Assembly (NCBI GenBank): GCA_004000515.1
Contig: CP034537.1
Coordinates: forward strand, 310,001 to 374,000
Direction: 5' to 3'
DNA: 64,000 nt
Origin: Pseudomonas poae
GTDB taxonomy: Bacteria > Pseudomonadota > Gammaproteobacteria > Pseudomonadales > Pseudomonadaceae
Shown here: positions 1 through 10,701 of the stretch, piece after piece
Layout of the letters: each line of letters begins with the position of its first letter
Position numbering within the stretch: the stretch's first letter is position 1
Made by a program: the position numbers and the translations under genes
Notes under the pieces: generated by a model
Told to the model about the DNA's origin: nothing
The model's input: only the letters and a program-made list of their open reading frames with translations
Database searches by the model: none

Positions 1-1
1 T

Positions 2-73
2 GAAACGCCCAAGCATCTGACTGACACGCTGACCAACCTCGTGCCGCGTAACTATCGGCTCAAACGCGCCTGA
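2..73 (+). CDS. C-terminal end of an unidentified gene (truncated by window edge)
   Basis: An open frame enters from the left edge and stops at TGA 71-73. It reads 23 residues, ending NYRLKRA. It is too short to assign to a family. It lies upstream of yaaA and runs in the same direction. A perfect 7-bp hairpin (CACCTAT/ATAGGTG, 274-294) lies between it and yaaA but has no T-run. Confidence 0.35.
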   Translation, partial: ETPKHLTDTLTNLVPRNYRLKRA

Positions 74-76
74 CCA

Positions 77-199
77 TTGTGGACACCATGGGCCATGGCC
101 GCCGTCGTGCTGACGGCCGCCTACACGATCTACTCAACCCGCCTGAACACCATCACCCAGCAAGTGCTGGTGTCTCTGGAGCGGGTTCTCAACCTCTAA
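77..199 (+). CDS. possible small membrane ORF of about 40 residues
   Basis: A short frame starts at TTG 77 (ATG at 95) and stops at TAA 197-199. It contains one hydrophobic stretch (MAAVVLTAAYTIYS) followed by an amphipathic tail. It is in the same frame as the gene end that stops at 71-73, so it could be the true C-terminus of that gene if the TGA were an error. There is no convincing ribosome-binding site. Only the composition supports it. Confidence 0.15.
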   Translation: MWTPWAMAAVVLTAAYTIYSTRLNTITQQVLVSLERVLNL

Positions 200-349
200 T
201 CCATTTCCAGGATGCTCTTACTCTGCCGGCCCATGCCACGAGACACTTTGGTCATTTAGCCAGCACTCACAGGCACCTATCGCCATCATAGGTGGAGTCA
301 AAACGCCCAAGCCCCTAGAATCCCGTCCACGATTTAAGGAGACGACTTC

Positions 350-1128
350 ATGCTGATGGTGATTTCCCCGCCAAGACCCTCGATTTCGAGACTGCGCCTG
401 CCACCGAGCGCTTTACCCAGCCGCAGTACCTGGACCATTCCCAGGAGCTGATCGAGCAATTGCGCGAGCTCAGCCCGGCGCAAATCAGCGAGTTGATGCA
501 CGTATCCGACAAGATCGGCGGCCTCAACGCAGCCCGCTTCGGCAGTTGGAACCCGGCGTTCACCCCGACCAATGCCAAGCAGGCGCTGCTGGCGTTCAAG
601 GGCGATGTGTACACAGGCCTCAACGCCGAAACTTTCAGCGATGCCGACTTCACCTACGCCCAGGACCACTTGCGCATGCTCTCGGGCCTGTACGGCTTGC
701 TGCGCCCCTTGGACCTGATGATGCCGTACCGCCTGGAGATGGGCACCAAGCTGGCCAATGCCCGCGGCAAAGACCTGTACGCCTTCTGGGGCACGCGGAT
801 CAGCGAATGGCTGAACGAGGCCCTGGCCGAGCAAGGCGACGACGTGCTGCTGAACCTGGCCTCCAACGAGTACTTCTCGGCGGTCAAGCGCACCGCGCTG
901 AACGCGCGGATCATCAACACCGAGTTCAAGGACTTGAAGAACGGCCAGTACAAGATCATCAGCTTCTACGCCAAGAAGGCGCGGGGCATGATGAGCCGCT
1001 TTGTGATTGAAGAACGCATCAACGACCCGGCCAAGCTCAAGGCGTTTGATGTGCAGGGCTATCGCTTCAATGCAGAGCAGTCCAAGCCGGATAACCTGGT
1101 GTTTTTGCGCGATCACGCACCGGAATAA
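350..1128 (+). CDS. yaaA: YaaA/UPF0246 family protein (frameshifted near 366-369)
   Basis: The N-terminus [15 protein letters not shown] and the segment [16 protein letters not shown] identify the YaaA (UPF0246, DUF328) family. In E. coli YaaA limits intracellular iron during peroxide stress; the exact chemistry is not established. A good Shine-Dalgarno (AAGGAG, about 335-342) precedes ATG 350. The frame breaks in a run of four C where five are expected (TCC CCC GCC AAG), then continues without interruption to TAA 1126-1128. With one base restored the protein is about 259 residues, the normal family length. In P. aeruginosa a UPF0246 gene also sits directly upstream of algD, which fits the synteny. 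Confidence 0.88.
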
Positions 1129-1155
1129 GGCTTTCGCCAGCGCAGGTGTTCAAAG

Positions 1156-1243
1156 GTGGGAGCTGGCTTGCCTGCGATAGCGGTGTATCAGTAGCCGATG
1201 TGCCAACTGACCCACCGCTATCGCAGGCAAGCCAGCTCCCACA
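1156..1243. repeat. REPIN: inverted pair of GTGGGAGCTGGCTTGC repeats
   Basis: Two inverted copies of a REP sequence beginning GTGGGAGCTGGCTTGCCTGC face each other about 30 bp apart, starting just after the yaaA stop. The arms pair over roughly 28 bp, including GCGATAGCGG. This is the organisation of a P. fluorescens REPIN. A near-identical element is at 33928-34000. It may also act as a transcript 3'-end structure for yaaA. Confidence 0.85.
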
Positions 1244-1347
1244 TTTTGTCTGCATTTTAGCCTGTAAAAAGCCATTATTTTGACGTCAAAAAATATCTTG
1301 ACGCATTCCTAACGATTCTTTCACTCGACATTTCCGATTTTTTTTCG

Positions 1348-1457
1348 TAGTGGCACCACTTTTTTCAAACACTAGTGGCACAAAACTATCCCCTCGCACC
1401 AACTCCCCATAACTACAGGCCCAAATAGCAAGTGCTATCAATATAGTACTAGTGCCA
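1348..1457. repeat. repeated TAGTGGCAC motif upstream of algD (candidate operator array)
   Basis: The 9-mer TAGTGGCAC occurs at about 1348-1356 and 1373-1381, and its complement (ACTAGTGCCA) at about 1448-1457. The second and third copies share the extended form ACTAGTGGCAC/ACTAGTGCCA. A related imperfect palindrome (AGTGCTAT ... ATAGTACT) overlaps the third copy. The surrounding DNA is AT-rich and noncoding. Clustering 50-160 bp upstream of a probable algD promoter suggests regulator sites, but I cannot name the protein. Confidence 0.4.
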
Positions 1458-1505
1458 TCTTTTCTAATATTTCAAGAAATTTCTGGAAACAGGATGAGCG
1501 GCCCG

Positions 1506-1532
1506 GAACTTCGCCTAAACCCATGGCTCATA
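1506..1532 (+). promoter_or_regulatory. probable AlgU (sigma-22/RpoE-like) promoter of algD
   Basis: GAACTT at 1506-1511 is followed after 16 bp by TCATA at 1528-1532. AlgU/RpoE-type promoters have GAACTT at -35 and a TCTGA-like -10 with 16-17 bp between, and algD of P. aeruginosa uses such a promoter. A start near 1539 would give a leader of about 460 nt before algD. Nothing coding is credible between 1244 and 2002; the only other structure I see is the repeat array at 1348-1457. Confidence 0.55.
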
Positions 1533-2002
1533 CCACCGGTAACGAAATTCTCTGTTTCTGTAGGAGATAACTTACACAGCGGCCCAAGGAAGTAGCGAAG
1601 TTGCCCCATCAACTTCGACTCACGGGTCACATTATCAACTGATATGAGTTGAGGGCGGCGATAAGGATCAATTGCTATCCCCTATAGGCCAAGGCAGCGC
1701 TTACCCAAATGTGTCAGTGATGACACCCAAGACGTTGATAAAAAAGGGCTTTATGCCTCTATCTACGCCTTGCGGCACTGGCGTCGGGACCTTCTCCACA
1801 GAAGGCCGGCTGCATTTGAGGGCAAGCCCCAATAACAAGGCCAAGTTGCGCACAACTTGAGTGCAATAGTTAGTCACTCGTTATTCAACATGCCTGTACG
1901 CGGTAAGTCGGCGTCTATTCGCCCAACTTTCGTGGCATCAGTGACGCTTGCAAACATGAACTCCGGCCATTTAGTGGCGTGATTATTAAAGAGGTAAATG
2001 CG

Positions 2003-3319
2003 ATGCGCATCAGCATATTTGGTCTAGGTTACGTTGGCGCAGTCTGTGCCGGTTGCCTGTCTGCCCGTGGCCACGAAGTGGTCGGCGTAGACATCTCCAA
2101 GGACAAGATCGACCTGATCAATGCCGGTAAATCGCCGATCGTTGAACCAGGCCTGGGCGAGCTGTTGAGCAAGGGGATCGAAACCGGTCGCCTGCGCGGC
2201 ACTACCAACTTCGCCGAAGCCATCCGCGATACTGACCTGTCGATGATCTGCGTCGGCACGCCGAGCAAGAAAAACGGCGACCTGGAACTCGATTACATCG
2301 AAGCCGTGTGCCGCGAGATCGGTTTTGTCCTGCGTGACAAAGCCACCCGCCACACCGTCGTCGTGCGCAGCACCGTACTGCCAGGCACTGTCGCCAATGT
2401 GGTGATCCCAATCCTCGAAGACTGCTCCGGCAAGAAAGCCGGCGTCGACTTCGGCGTCGCGGTCAACCCGGAATTCCTGCGTGAATCCACCGCCATCGCC
2501 GACTACGACCTGCCACCGATGACTGTCATCGGCGAGTTCGACAAAGCCTCCGGCGATGTCTTGCAGTCGCTGTACGAAGAGCTCGATGCGCCGATCATCC
2601 GCAAGGACATCGCCGTTGCCGAAATGATCAAGTACACCTGCAACGTGTGGCACGCCACCAAAGTCACCTTCGCCAACGAAATCGGCAACATCGCCAAGGC
2701 CGTCGGCGTCGATGGTCGCGAAGTGATGGACGTGGTGTGCCAGGACAAGACCCTCAACCTGTCCCAGTACTACATGCGCCCAGGCTTCGCTTTCGGTGGC
2801 TCCTGCCTGCCAAAGGACGTGCGTGCCCTCACCTACCGCGCCGGTTCCCTGGACGTAGAAGCCCCGCTGCTCAACTCGCTGATGCGCAGCAACGAGTCCC
2901 AGGTACAAAACGCTTTCGACATCGTCAACAGCCACGACAAGCGCAAAGTCGCCCTGCTGGGCTTGAGCTTCAAGGCCGGCACCGACGACCTGCGTGAAAG
3001 CCCGCTGGTAGAGCTTGCCGAAATGCTGATCGGCAAAGGCTTCGACCTGAGTATCTACGACAGCAACGTCGAGTACGCCCGTGTCCACGGTGCGAACAAG
3101 GACTACATCGAAGGCAAGATTCCCCACGTGTCGTCCCTGCTCAACTCGGACTTCGATGAGGTGATCAACAACTCCGACGTGATCATCCTCGGCAACCGTG
3201 ACGAGAAATTCCGCGCCCTGGCGCAGAACGCACCGCACGGCAAGCAAGTGATCGACCTGGTGGGCTTCATGGCCAAGGCCACCTGTGCGACCGGTCGTAC
3301 CGAAGGCATTTGCTGGTAA
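2003..3319 (+). CDS. algD: GDP-mannose 6-dehydrogenase
   Basis: AlgD oxidises GDP-mannose to GDP-mannuronic acid with NAD, the committing step of alginate synthesis, in the cytoplasm. The NAD-binding loop GLGYVG is at residues 7-12 and the catalytic cysteine lies in GGSCLPKD at residue 268, as in P. aeruginosa AlgD. The product is 438 residues and intact. ATG 2003 is chosen over the earlier in-frame start because AAAGAGG precedes it by 8 nt and [12 protein letters not shown] is the family N-terminus. It is the first gene of the alginate operon and is preceded by a long regulatory leader. Confidence 0.97.
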   Translation: MRISIFGLGYVGAVCAGCLSARGHEVVGVDISKDKIDLINAGKSPIVEPGLGELLSKGIETGRLRGTTNFAEAIRDTDLSMICVGTPSKKNGDLELDYIEAVCREIGFVLRDKATRHTVVVRSTVLPGTVANVVIPILEDCSGKKAGVDFGVAVNPEFLRESTAIADYDLPPMTVIGEFDKASGDVLQSLYEELDAPIIRKDIAVAEMIKYTCNVWHATKVTFANEIGNIAKAVGVDGREVMDVVCQDKTLNLSQYYMRPGFAFGGSCLPKDVRALTYRAGSLDVEAPLLNSLMRSNESQVQNAFDIVNSHDKRKVALLGLSFKAGTDDLRESPLVELAEMLIGKGFDLSIYDSNVEYARVHGANKDYIEGKIPHVSSLLNSDFDEVINNSDVIILGNRDEKFRALAQNAPHGKQVIDLVGFMAKATCATGRTEGICW

Positions 3320-3402
3320 CAGCAACGGCAAGTTTCAGGCGGCGTGCGTTTCCATCCCCAGCGCCCGTCGCCTGAAGCCTTCACCACCTTCGGATGACGC
3401 TC

Positions 3403-4883
3403 ATGTCCAAGTTAAAACATGTACTACTGCAATCTGCCGGCTGGTTGTTTTTTCTCAGCCTGCTGATGGGACTCGCCCTGCTGCTGCCGGCGAGTACGTT
3501 CGACTCGAGTCGAAGAATTTTATTTTCCTGATTGGCGCCGTGGGTATCTGGCGCTACTCGATGGGTGCTACGCATTTCTTTCGCGGCATGCTGTTCCTGT
3601 ACGTGGTCTACCCGCACCTGCGCCGCAAAGTGCGCAAGTTGGGCAAGGCCGCCGACCCGTCCCATGTGTTTCTGATGGTCACCAGTTTCCGCATCGATGC
3701 GCTGACCACCGCACAGGTCTACAGCTCGGTGATTCGCGAAGCCATCGAATGTGGTTTCCCTACCACCGTGGTGTGCTCGCTGGTGGAAATGTCCGATGAG
3801 CTGCTGGTGAAAAGTCTGTGGGAACGCATGAACCCACCGGAGCACGTGAAGCTCGACTTCGTGCGTATCGCCGGTACCGGCAAACGCGACGGCCTGGCCT
3901 TCGGTTTCCGCGCCATCTCCCGTCACCTGCCAGATGACCGCGCCGTGGTGGCCGTGATCGATGGCGACACCGTGCTGGCCGAAGGCGTCGTGCGCAAGAC
4001 CGTGCCGTGGTTCCAGCTGTTCGGCAATGTCGGCGGCCTGACCACCAACGAGTTCTGCGAAGTGCGTGGCGGCTACATCATGAGCGAGTGGCACAAACTG
4101 CGCTTCGCCCAACGCCACATCAACATGTGCTCGATGGCCCTGTCCAAGCGCGTGCTGACCATGACCGGCCGTATGTCGGTGTTCCGTGCCAGCGTAGTGA
4201 CCGACCCGGGCTTTATCGCCGACGTGGAAAGCGACTCGCTGCAACACTGGCGCCTGGGCCGCTTCAAGTTTTTGACCGGCGACGACAAGTCCAGCTGGTT
4301 CAGCCTGATGCGCCTGGGCTACGACACCTTCTACGTGCCCGATGCCGCGATCAACACCGTGGAACACCCGCCGGAAAAAAGCTTTATCAAGGCCAGCCGC
4401 AAGCTGATGTTCCGCTGGTACGGCAACAACCTGCGCCAGAACTCCCGTGCCCTGGGCCTGGGTGTTCGTCGCCTCGGCTTGTTCACCAGCGTGGTGCTGT
4501 TCGACCAGCGTGTGTCGATGTGGACGTCGTTGCTCGGCCTGACGGTCGCGATCATTGCCACCTTCAAGTACGGCGGCGCGTTCATCCTCGCGTACCTGCT
4601 GTGGATCGGCATTACCCGCTTGATTCTCACCCTGTTGCTGTCGTGCTCCGGCCACAAGATCGGCCCGGCTTACCCGGTGATTCTCTATTACAACCAGATC
4701 ATGGGCGCGCTGGTGAAGATCTACGTGTTCTTCCGCCTTGATCAACAGTCCTGGACCCGCCAGGACACCAAACTGACCCGCGATTTGGCCAGCTTTCAAC
4801 GTTGGTTCAACACCTGGTCGTCTCGGACCATGACCTTCTCCGCCGGCAGCATCTTCGTCGCCGTTTTGCTGATGATGGTCTGA
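3403..4883 (+). CDS. alg8: alginate polymerase subunit, GT2 glycosyltransferase (frameshifted near 3508)
   Basis: Alg8 is the inner-membrane polymerase that forms polymannuronate from GDP-mannuronate together with Alg44. The N-terminus [14 protein letters not shown] and hydrophobic segments at both ends flank a cytoplasmic GT2 domain with the metal-binding DGD motif ([10 protein letters not shown]). One base is missing around 3506-3510 (expected FDSESKNF), so the first 36 residues are in another frame from the rest. The restored length of 493 residues matches the family. The start is ATG 3403, about 80 bp after algD. Confidence 0.93.
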
Positions 4884-4919
4884 ACCTGCCAAGCCTGAAT
4901 TAACTTAGGAATACACCTG

Positions 4920-6086
4920 ATGAATAGCCAAGCAAACGTCAACGTTGTCCACGAATCCGAAGCCCAGCGCCAACATGCCCGGGTCAAAATCCCGGCCAAG
5001 CTGCGCTTTTTCAACACTGACCGCACACCGACCGAAGCCCGGGTGATCGACCTGTCCGCCGGCGGCCTGGCATTCACCTCCACCCAGCCGTTGACCGTCG
5101 GCGAAGTGCACAAGGGCCGTCTGCAGTTTGTGATCGACAACCTGGGCCTGGCCATGGACGTCGAGCTGCAAATCCGCTCCTATGACCGCCAGACCGGTCG
5201 TGCCGGTTGCCAGTTCCAGAACCTGGAGCAGCAAGATATTTCCACCCTGCGCCACCTGATCACCTCGCACCTGTCCGGCGACATCGTGACCATGGGCGAC
5301 GTGCTCGCCACCCTACAACGCGACAACTTCACCAAGGCGCGCAAGGTCAAGGACAGCGGCAGCGGCATGACCGCCTTCGGTCGCCTGCGTGCGGTGACGT
5401 TCAGCGCCGGCATTTTCATCGTCGGCTTGGCGGCGTTCGGTTTCGTCTTCAAATCGGTGTACGGCATGTACTTCGTCAGCCACGCCCAGGCCGGTTTGGT
5501 GAGCGTGCCCGGCATGAACGTCACCATGCCGCGCGATGGCACCGTGCAAAGCCTGCTCAAGGGTGATGGGATTGCCGCCAAAGGCGCTCCACTGGCGACG
5601 TTCAGTACCAGCATGTTGGATGTGCTCAAGGGCCACCTGGACGAAGACCAGCTGCAACCGGCCAAGGTTGAAGAACTGTTCGGCAAGCAAATGACCGGCA
5701 CCCTGACTTCGCCGTGCGATTGCGTGGTGGCCCAGCAAATGGTCGCCGACGGTCAATACGCCAACAAAGGCGACGTGATCTTCCAACTGGTACCCCGTGG
5801 CAGCCTGGCCAATGTTGAGGCGCGCTTCACCTATCGCCAGTTCGCCGATGTTCGACCAGGTACGCCGGTGAGCTTCCAGGTGGCCGACGAAGAGCAGACT
5901 CGCACCGGCACCATCGTCAGCAGCACCAGCCTGAACAGCGCCGACCTGTCCTCCGACATTCGCGTGCAGATCAAACCTGACGCACCGCTGGACAGCACCT
6001 ACGCCGGCCGCCCGGTGGAAGTGACCAGCGACCGTGGCCCCTCGCTGAACTGGCTGATCGACAAAGCCATGGCCAACGGTCTGTAA
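4920..6086 (+). CDS. alg44: alginate polymerisation/co-polymerase protein with PilZ domain
   Basis: Alg44 binds cyclic-di-GMP and activates polymerisation by Alg8. The N-terminal PilZ domain has both ligand motifs: R17xxxR21 and D44-L-S46-A-G-G49. A single transmembrane segment (about residues 160-182) follows, then a periplasmic membrane-fusion-like domain thought to contact AlgK/AlgE. At 388 residues it is intact and of family length. ATG 4920 follows CTTAGGA with suitable spacing. It makes alginate output depend on c-di-GMP; a diguanylate cyclase gene lies elsewhere in the window at 48591-50077. Confidence 0.96.
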   Translation: MNSQANVNVVHESEAQRQHARVKIPAKLRFFNTDRTPTEARVIDLSAGGLAFTSTQPLTVGEVHKGRLQFVIDNLGLAMDVELQIRSYDRQTGRAGCQFQNLEQQDISTLRHLITSHLSGDIVTMGDVLATLQRDNFTKARKVKDSGSGMTAFGRLRAVTFSAGIFIVGLAAFGFVFKSVYGMYFVSHAQAGLVSVPGMNVTMPRDGTVQSLLKGDGIAAKGAPLATFSTSMLDVLKGHLDEDQLQPAKVEELFGKQMTGTLTSPCDCVVAQQMVADGQYANKGDVIFQLVPRGSLANVEARFTYRQFADVRPGTPVSFQVADEEQTRTGTIVSSTSLNSADLSSDIRVQIKPDAPLDSTYAGRPVEVTSDRGPSLNWLIDKAMANGL

Positions 6087-6094
6087 GCGAGGAC

Positions 6095-7619
6095 ATGCCT
6101 GTGAACCCTATTTCAACAACAACACCGGCCAATGTGGGAGCCGGGCTTGCCCGCGATAGCATCCACTCGGTACACCTGCAACACCGAGGTGCCCGCATCG
6201 CAGGCAAGCCAGCTCCCACACAAAGCAGATCTCACTCAGCCATGGCCTGCTGTGCTCTGGCACTGGCAGTCAGCCTTGCCGGTTGCGCCGGTCTACCCGA
6301 CCAACGCCTGGCCAACGAAGCGCTGAAACGTGGCGACACCGTCACCGCCCAGCAGAATTACCAGCAACTGGCAGACCTGGGCTACAGCGAGGCCCAAGTG
6401 GGCCTGGCCGATATCCAGGTAGGCACTCGCGATCCGGCGCAAATCAAGCAGGCTGAAGCCACTTACCGAGCGGCGGCTGATACGTCGCCCCGCGCCCAGG
6501 CCCGACTCGGTCGCCTGCTGGTGGCCAAACCCGGCAGCACCGAAGCCGAGCACCACGAAGCCGAAGGCCTGCTGAAAAAAGCTTTTGCCAATGGCGAAGG
6601 CAATACCCTGATCCCTCTGGCAATGCTGTACCTGCAATACCCGCACAGCTTCCCGAACGTGAACGCCCAGCAGCAGATCAGCCAGTGGCAAGCGGCGGGT
6701 TACCCGGAAGCCGGTCTGGCCCAAGTGCTGCTGTATCGCACCCAAGGCACGTACGACCAGCATTTGGATGATGTGGAACGCATCTGCAAGGCCGCGCTGA
6801 ACACCACAGATATCTGCTACGTCGAACTGGCCACGGTCTACCAGAAAAAGGCCGAACCCGAGAAACAAGCCGAGCTGCTCAAGCAGATGGAAGCCGGCTA
6901 CAGCCGTGGCACCGTCACCACACAACGTGTCGACAGTGTTGCTCGCGTACTGGGCGATGCCACTCTGGGCCAACCGGACGAAAAAACCGCCCAGGCGCTG
7001 CTGGAAAAAATCGCCCCGGGCTACCCCGCGTCCTGGGTCAGCCTGGCGCAACTGCTCTACGACTTCCCGGAACTGGGCGACGTCGACCAGATGATGAAGT
7101 ACCTGGACAACGGCCGCGCCGCCGACCAACCGCGCGCCGAGCTGTTGCTGGGCAAGCTCTACTACGAAGGCAAGTGGGTACCGGCGGACGCCAAGGCCGC
7201 CGAAGCACATTTCGAAAAAAGCCGTCGGCCGTGAAGTGGCCGCCGATTACTACCTCGGCCAGATCTACCGCCGTGGCTACCTGGGCAAGGTCTATCCGCA
7301 AAAAGCCCTGGACCATTTGCTGACCGCTGCGCGCAACGGCCAGAACAGCGCCGACTTTGCTATCGCCCAGTTGTTTTCCCAAGGCAAGGGCACCAAGCCC
7401 GACCCATTGAACGCCTATGTCTTCAGCCAGTTGGCTAAAGCCCAGGACACGCCAGAGGCCAACGACTTGGCCACTCAACTTGAAGCCCCGCTGACACCGG
7501 AGCAACGCACCCAAGGCCAACGCCTGGTGCAACAAGAGCTGGCGACCCGCGGCACCTTGGCCCAGAGCACGTTGCAACTGCACGCCCTGGATGAAGAAGA
7601 CGGCGAGGAATCCCTATGA
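6095..7619 (+). CDS. algK: alginate outer-membrane lipoprotein AlgK, Sel1/TPR repeats (frameshifted at 7215-7220; REPIN in its 5' end)
   Basis: AlgK is a periplasmic lipoprotein scaffold of Sel1/TPR repeats that helps place the AlgE porin. The lipobox is LAGC (about residues 61-64), followed by [17 protein letters not shown] run of six A at 7215-7220, where five are expected, shifts the frame; [22 protein letters not shown] is restored by removing one. ATG 6095 has a good site (GAGGA) and begins [12 protein letters not shown], but a REPIN at 6133-6220 is then translated in frame, putting about 50 residues before [18 protein letters not shown] 6242 is the alternative start but has only a weak site. 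TGA overlaps algE. Confidence 0.9.
6133..6220. repeat. hybrid REPIN within the 5' coding part of algK
   Basis: The left arm is TGTGGGAGCCGGGCTTGCCC and the right arm is the complement of TGTGGGAGCTGGCTTGCCTG, so the two arms belong to different sequence variants. They face each other across about 30 bp. The element lies between the algK start codon with the good ribosome-binding site and the signal-peptide core, and has no stop in the algK frame. Confidence 0.85.
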
Positions 7620-9102
7620 AGCTCAATCCATTCGTCAAGGCCGGCATTGGCCTGACCTTCGCCCTGCTGTGGTCGTGCCCGACCCTGGCCGCGCTGACCG
7701 AAGCCAAGAACTTCGGCCTGGAAGTGAAAGCCACCGCCCAGTCCGAAGATGACCGCGACCTCGGCACCCAGAAAGGCGGTGACGTCAACGGTATCGGCCT
7801 CGACCTGCGTCCTTGGATCTACGGTGAAAGCGGCGCGTGGAGCGCCTACGCCATGGGCCAGGCCGTGGTATCGAGCGACATCATCGAGACCGACCCCCTG
7901 CAACAGTCGGCCGATGACGAGAACCAGCAAACCAGCAACAGCGACCGCAAGGCCAAGAAAAACTATTTGGCCATGCGTGAGTTCTGGGTCGGCTACAGCG
8001 GCTTCACGCCCTACCCCGGCGAGATCCTCAAGCTCGGTCGCCAACGCCTGCGCAATGACGACGGCCAGTGGCGCGACACCAATATCGAAGCGCTGAACTG
8101 GACCTTCGACACCACCTTGCTCAAAGCCAACGTGGGCGTTGCCGAACGTTTCAGCGAATACCGCACCGACCTCAAGGAACTGGCCCCGGTCGACAAGGAC
8201 CGCCAGCACCTCTACGCCGACGCCGCCTACCAGTGGACGCCCGGCCAGTGGATCGGCCTGCGCGGCCACCACACCATGACAACGGCAAGCTCGACTATCC
8301 GGAGCCGGGTGTACCGACCGACTCATTGGACAAACGCGAGAACGGCGACCTGTCCTGGCTCGGTATCGAAGCCAACAGCGACGCCTACAACTGGCGCAAC
8401 ACCAACACCGTCAACTACTGGGCAAGCATCACCGGCATGCGCGGTGATCGCGACAAGGTCAACGCCTTGACCGCCGACGGCAGCCGCCCCGCCCAAGCCA
8501 AGCGCAGCGACGACGTAAGCGGCTGGGCCACCGACCTGGGTATCCGCCTGCGTCTGGACCCGCAGTGGCAAGTGGGCGCGGCCTATTCGCGCGCCAGCGC
8601 CGAGTACGAGCAGAACGGCTTGCAAAGCAACCGCTCGAACTGGACCGGCACCCAGTCCCGCGTACACCGCTTCGGCGAAGCGTTTCGCGGCGAGATGAAC
8701 AACATGCAGTCCATGAGCCTGTTCGGTTCCTGGCAGCTGCGCGAGGACTACGACGCCAGCCTGGTGTACCACAAGTTCTGGCGCGTCGACGGCAACAAGC
8801 CAGTGGGCAGCAACGGCATTGATGCCGTGCAGAACAACACCGATGACGTGACCGGCGCGATTGTGTCCAGCACGTCCCTGCCGCTTGAAGATGGCAAGAA
8901 AGACCTGGGCCAAGAGATGGACCTGGTGGTCACCAAGTACTTCAAGAAAGGCCTGTTGCCGGCGGCGCTCAGCCAGTCGATCGACGAACCGTCGGCCCTG
9001 GTGCGTTTCCGTGCAGGTGTGTTCAAACCGGGCGACGCCTATGGCAGCCAGGTTGACTCGTACATGCATCGCGCGTTTGTCGACGTGATCTGGAAATTCT
9101 GA
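7616..9102 (+). CDS. algE: alginate export porin (frameshifted near 8275)
   Basis: AlgE is the 18-strand outer-membrane beta-barrel that exports alginate. It starts at ATG 7616, overlapping the algK stop (ATGA), with a signal peptide ending [11 protein letters not shown]. One C is missing near 8275 (expected [17 protein letters not shown]), and reading continues in the next frame to TGA 9100-9102. The restored length is about 495 residues, against 490 in P. aeruginosa. The C-terminal residue is F (DVIWKF), typical of outer-membrane proteins. Confidence 0.93.
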
Positions 9103-9116
9103 TGGGAGCCTGCGCG

Positions 9117-10690
9117 ATGAACCCTCAAGCCCTCAAAGGCTCGGTCAGCCTGCTGGTCGCAGCCATGCTGCTCGCCAGCACTTCGGCCTTGCCGACGGTG
9201 CGGCGGTGAAGGCGCCGACCATCGCCAAAGAGCTGCAACAGGCCAAGACCTACACCATTTCCAGCCCGCCCACCGCGCCGCTGGAAATGGCCAAGCCGGC
9301 CCTGCCAGACCTGTCGGGCTACACCGTCGCGGCGATGGAAAAGAAAATCGTCAAGTCCAAGCCCGGCAAAATCAGCATCCGTCGCATGATGCAGGAAGAC
9401 GCCCTCAAGGACTTTATCGGCGGTGACAACAAGATGGCCGAATGGGTGGTGCGCCAGCATGGCATTCCCCAGGCAATCTTTGTCGACGACGGCTACATGA
9501 ACCTCAAGGACCTGCTGGGCAAGGTGCCCAAGCAGTACTTCAGCGAAACGTCGCCCGGTGTGTTCCTCGCCAAACTGCCGATTGTGGTGGGGCGCAAAGG
9601 CATCCTGGAAATCGACAAGAAGACCCAGGAGTTGCGCCTGTCCCAGGAAGCCGGTTCGTTCCTGATCAACGACGGCCAGCTGTTTGTGCGCGACACCAAG
9701 ATCACCGGCTGGAGCGAAAAAGCCAACGGCCCGGCGCTGTTCAAGTCGCCCAAGGAATTCCGTCCGTTCCTGCTGGCTTGGGGCGGTACCGAAACCTACG
9801 TCGCCAACAGCAAGATGGCTAGCTTCGGCTACGCCAACAGTAAGTCGTACGGGGTGAGTATTTCCCAGTACACGCCGAACATGGCCAAGGTGCTCAAGCG
9901 CGCGGAACCGACCGGTTGGATCATCGACTCCGAGTTCTCGGACATGTGGTACGGCTTCTACTGCTACGAGACCACGGGCTTTGTGCTCAAGGGCAATACC
10001 TACAAAGACAACATCGTCTACGGCATTGACCCCCATGACCGTTCCCACGGTTTGATCATCGCGGACAACACCGTCTACGGCACCAAGAAGAAGCACGGCA
10101 TCATCATTTCCCGGGAAGTGAACGACAGCTTCATCTTCAACAACCGCAGCTACGACAACAAGCTCTCGGGCCTGGTGATCGACCGTAACAGCGTGAACAA
10201 CCTGATCGCCGACAACGAGATCTACCGCAACCACACCGACGGCATCACGCTCTATGAGAGCGGCGACAACCTGCTGTGGGGCAACAAGGTGATTGCCAAC
10301 CGTCGCCACGGCATCCGCGTGCGTAACAGCGTGAACATCAAGCTGTACGAGAACACCTCGATGGCCAACGGCCTGACCGGTCTCTACGGCCACATCAAGG
10401 ATTTGACCGACACCGACCGTGACATCGCCCTCGACCCGTTCGACGCCCAGGTGTCGCTGATTGTGGTCGGCGGTGAACTGGCGGGTAACGGCAGCGGGCC
10501 GCTGTCCATCGACTCGCCATTGAGCGTGGAGCTGTACCGCGTGTCGATGCTGGCGCCGACCAAATCCAGCGGCATCAGCTTCAACGGTGTGCTGGGTGAT
10601 CGCCAGGAAGAGATTCTCGACCTGCTGGTGCGCCAGCAGAAAGCCGTGCTGATCGACCCTGTCGAACGCCAGACCGAAATGCAGGACTGA
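9117..10690 (+). CDS. algG: mannuronan C-5-epimerase (frameshifted near 9190)
   Basis: AlgG converts mannuronate to guluronate residues in the periplasm and is part of the export complex. The C-terminal half is a right-handed beta-helix; the catalytic motif DPHDRSHG is visible (YGIDPHDRSHGL). The signal peptide (MNPQALKGSVSLLVAAMLLA) begins at ATG 9117, but one base is missing near 9190, in the sequence expected to read STSAFADGAAVKAPT, so the mature part lies in another frame. The restored length is about 524 residues. Confidence 0.93.
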
Positions 10691-10701
10691 GGATGACCCT
10701 T

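Noticed and set aside
3..312. Direct repeat AAACGCCCAAGC at 3-14 and 301-312
   Set aside because: Only 12 bp, no mobile-element features and no further copies nearby; probably chance.
1672..1860. 62-codon ORF upstream of algD
   Set aside because: It has no ribosome-binding site, no recognisable domain and lies in the probable untranslated leader.
2024..3331. 435-codon minus-strand ORF opposite algD
   Set aside because: It is a shadow of the high-GC third-position bias in algD; algD itself is certain.
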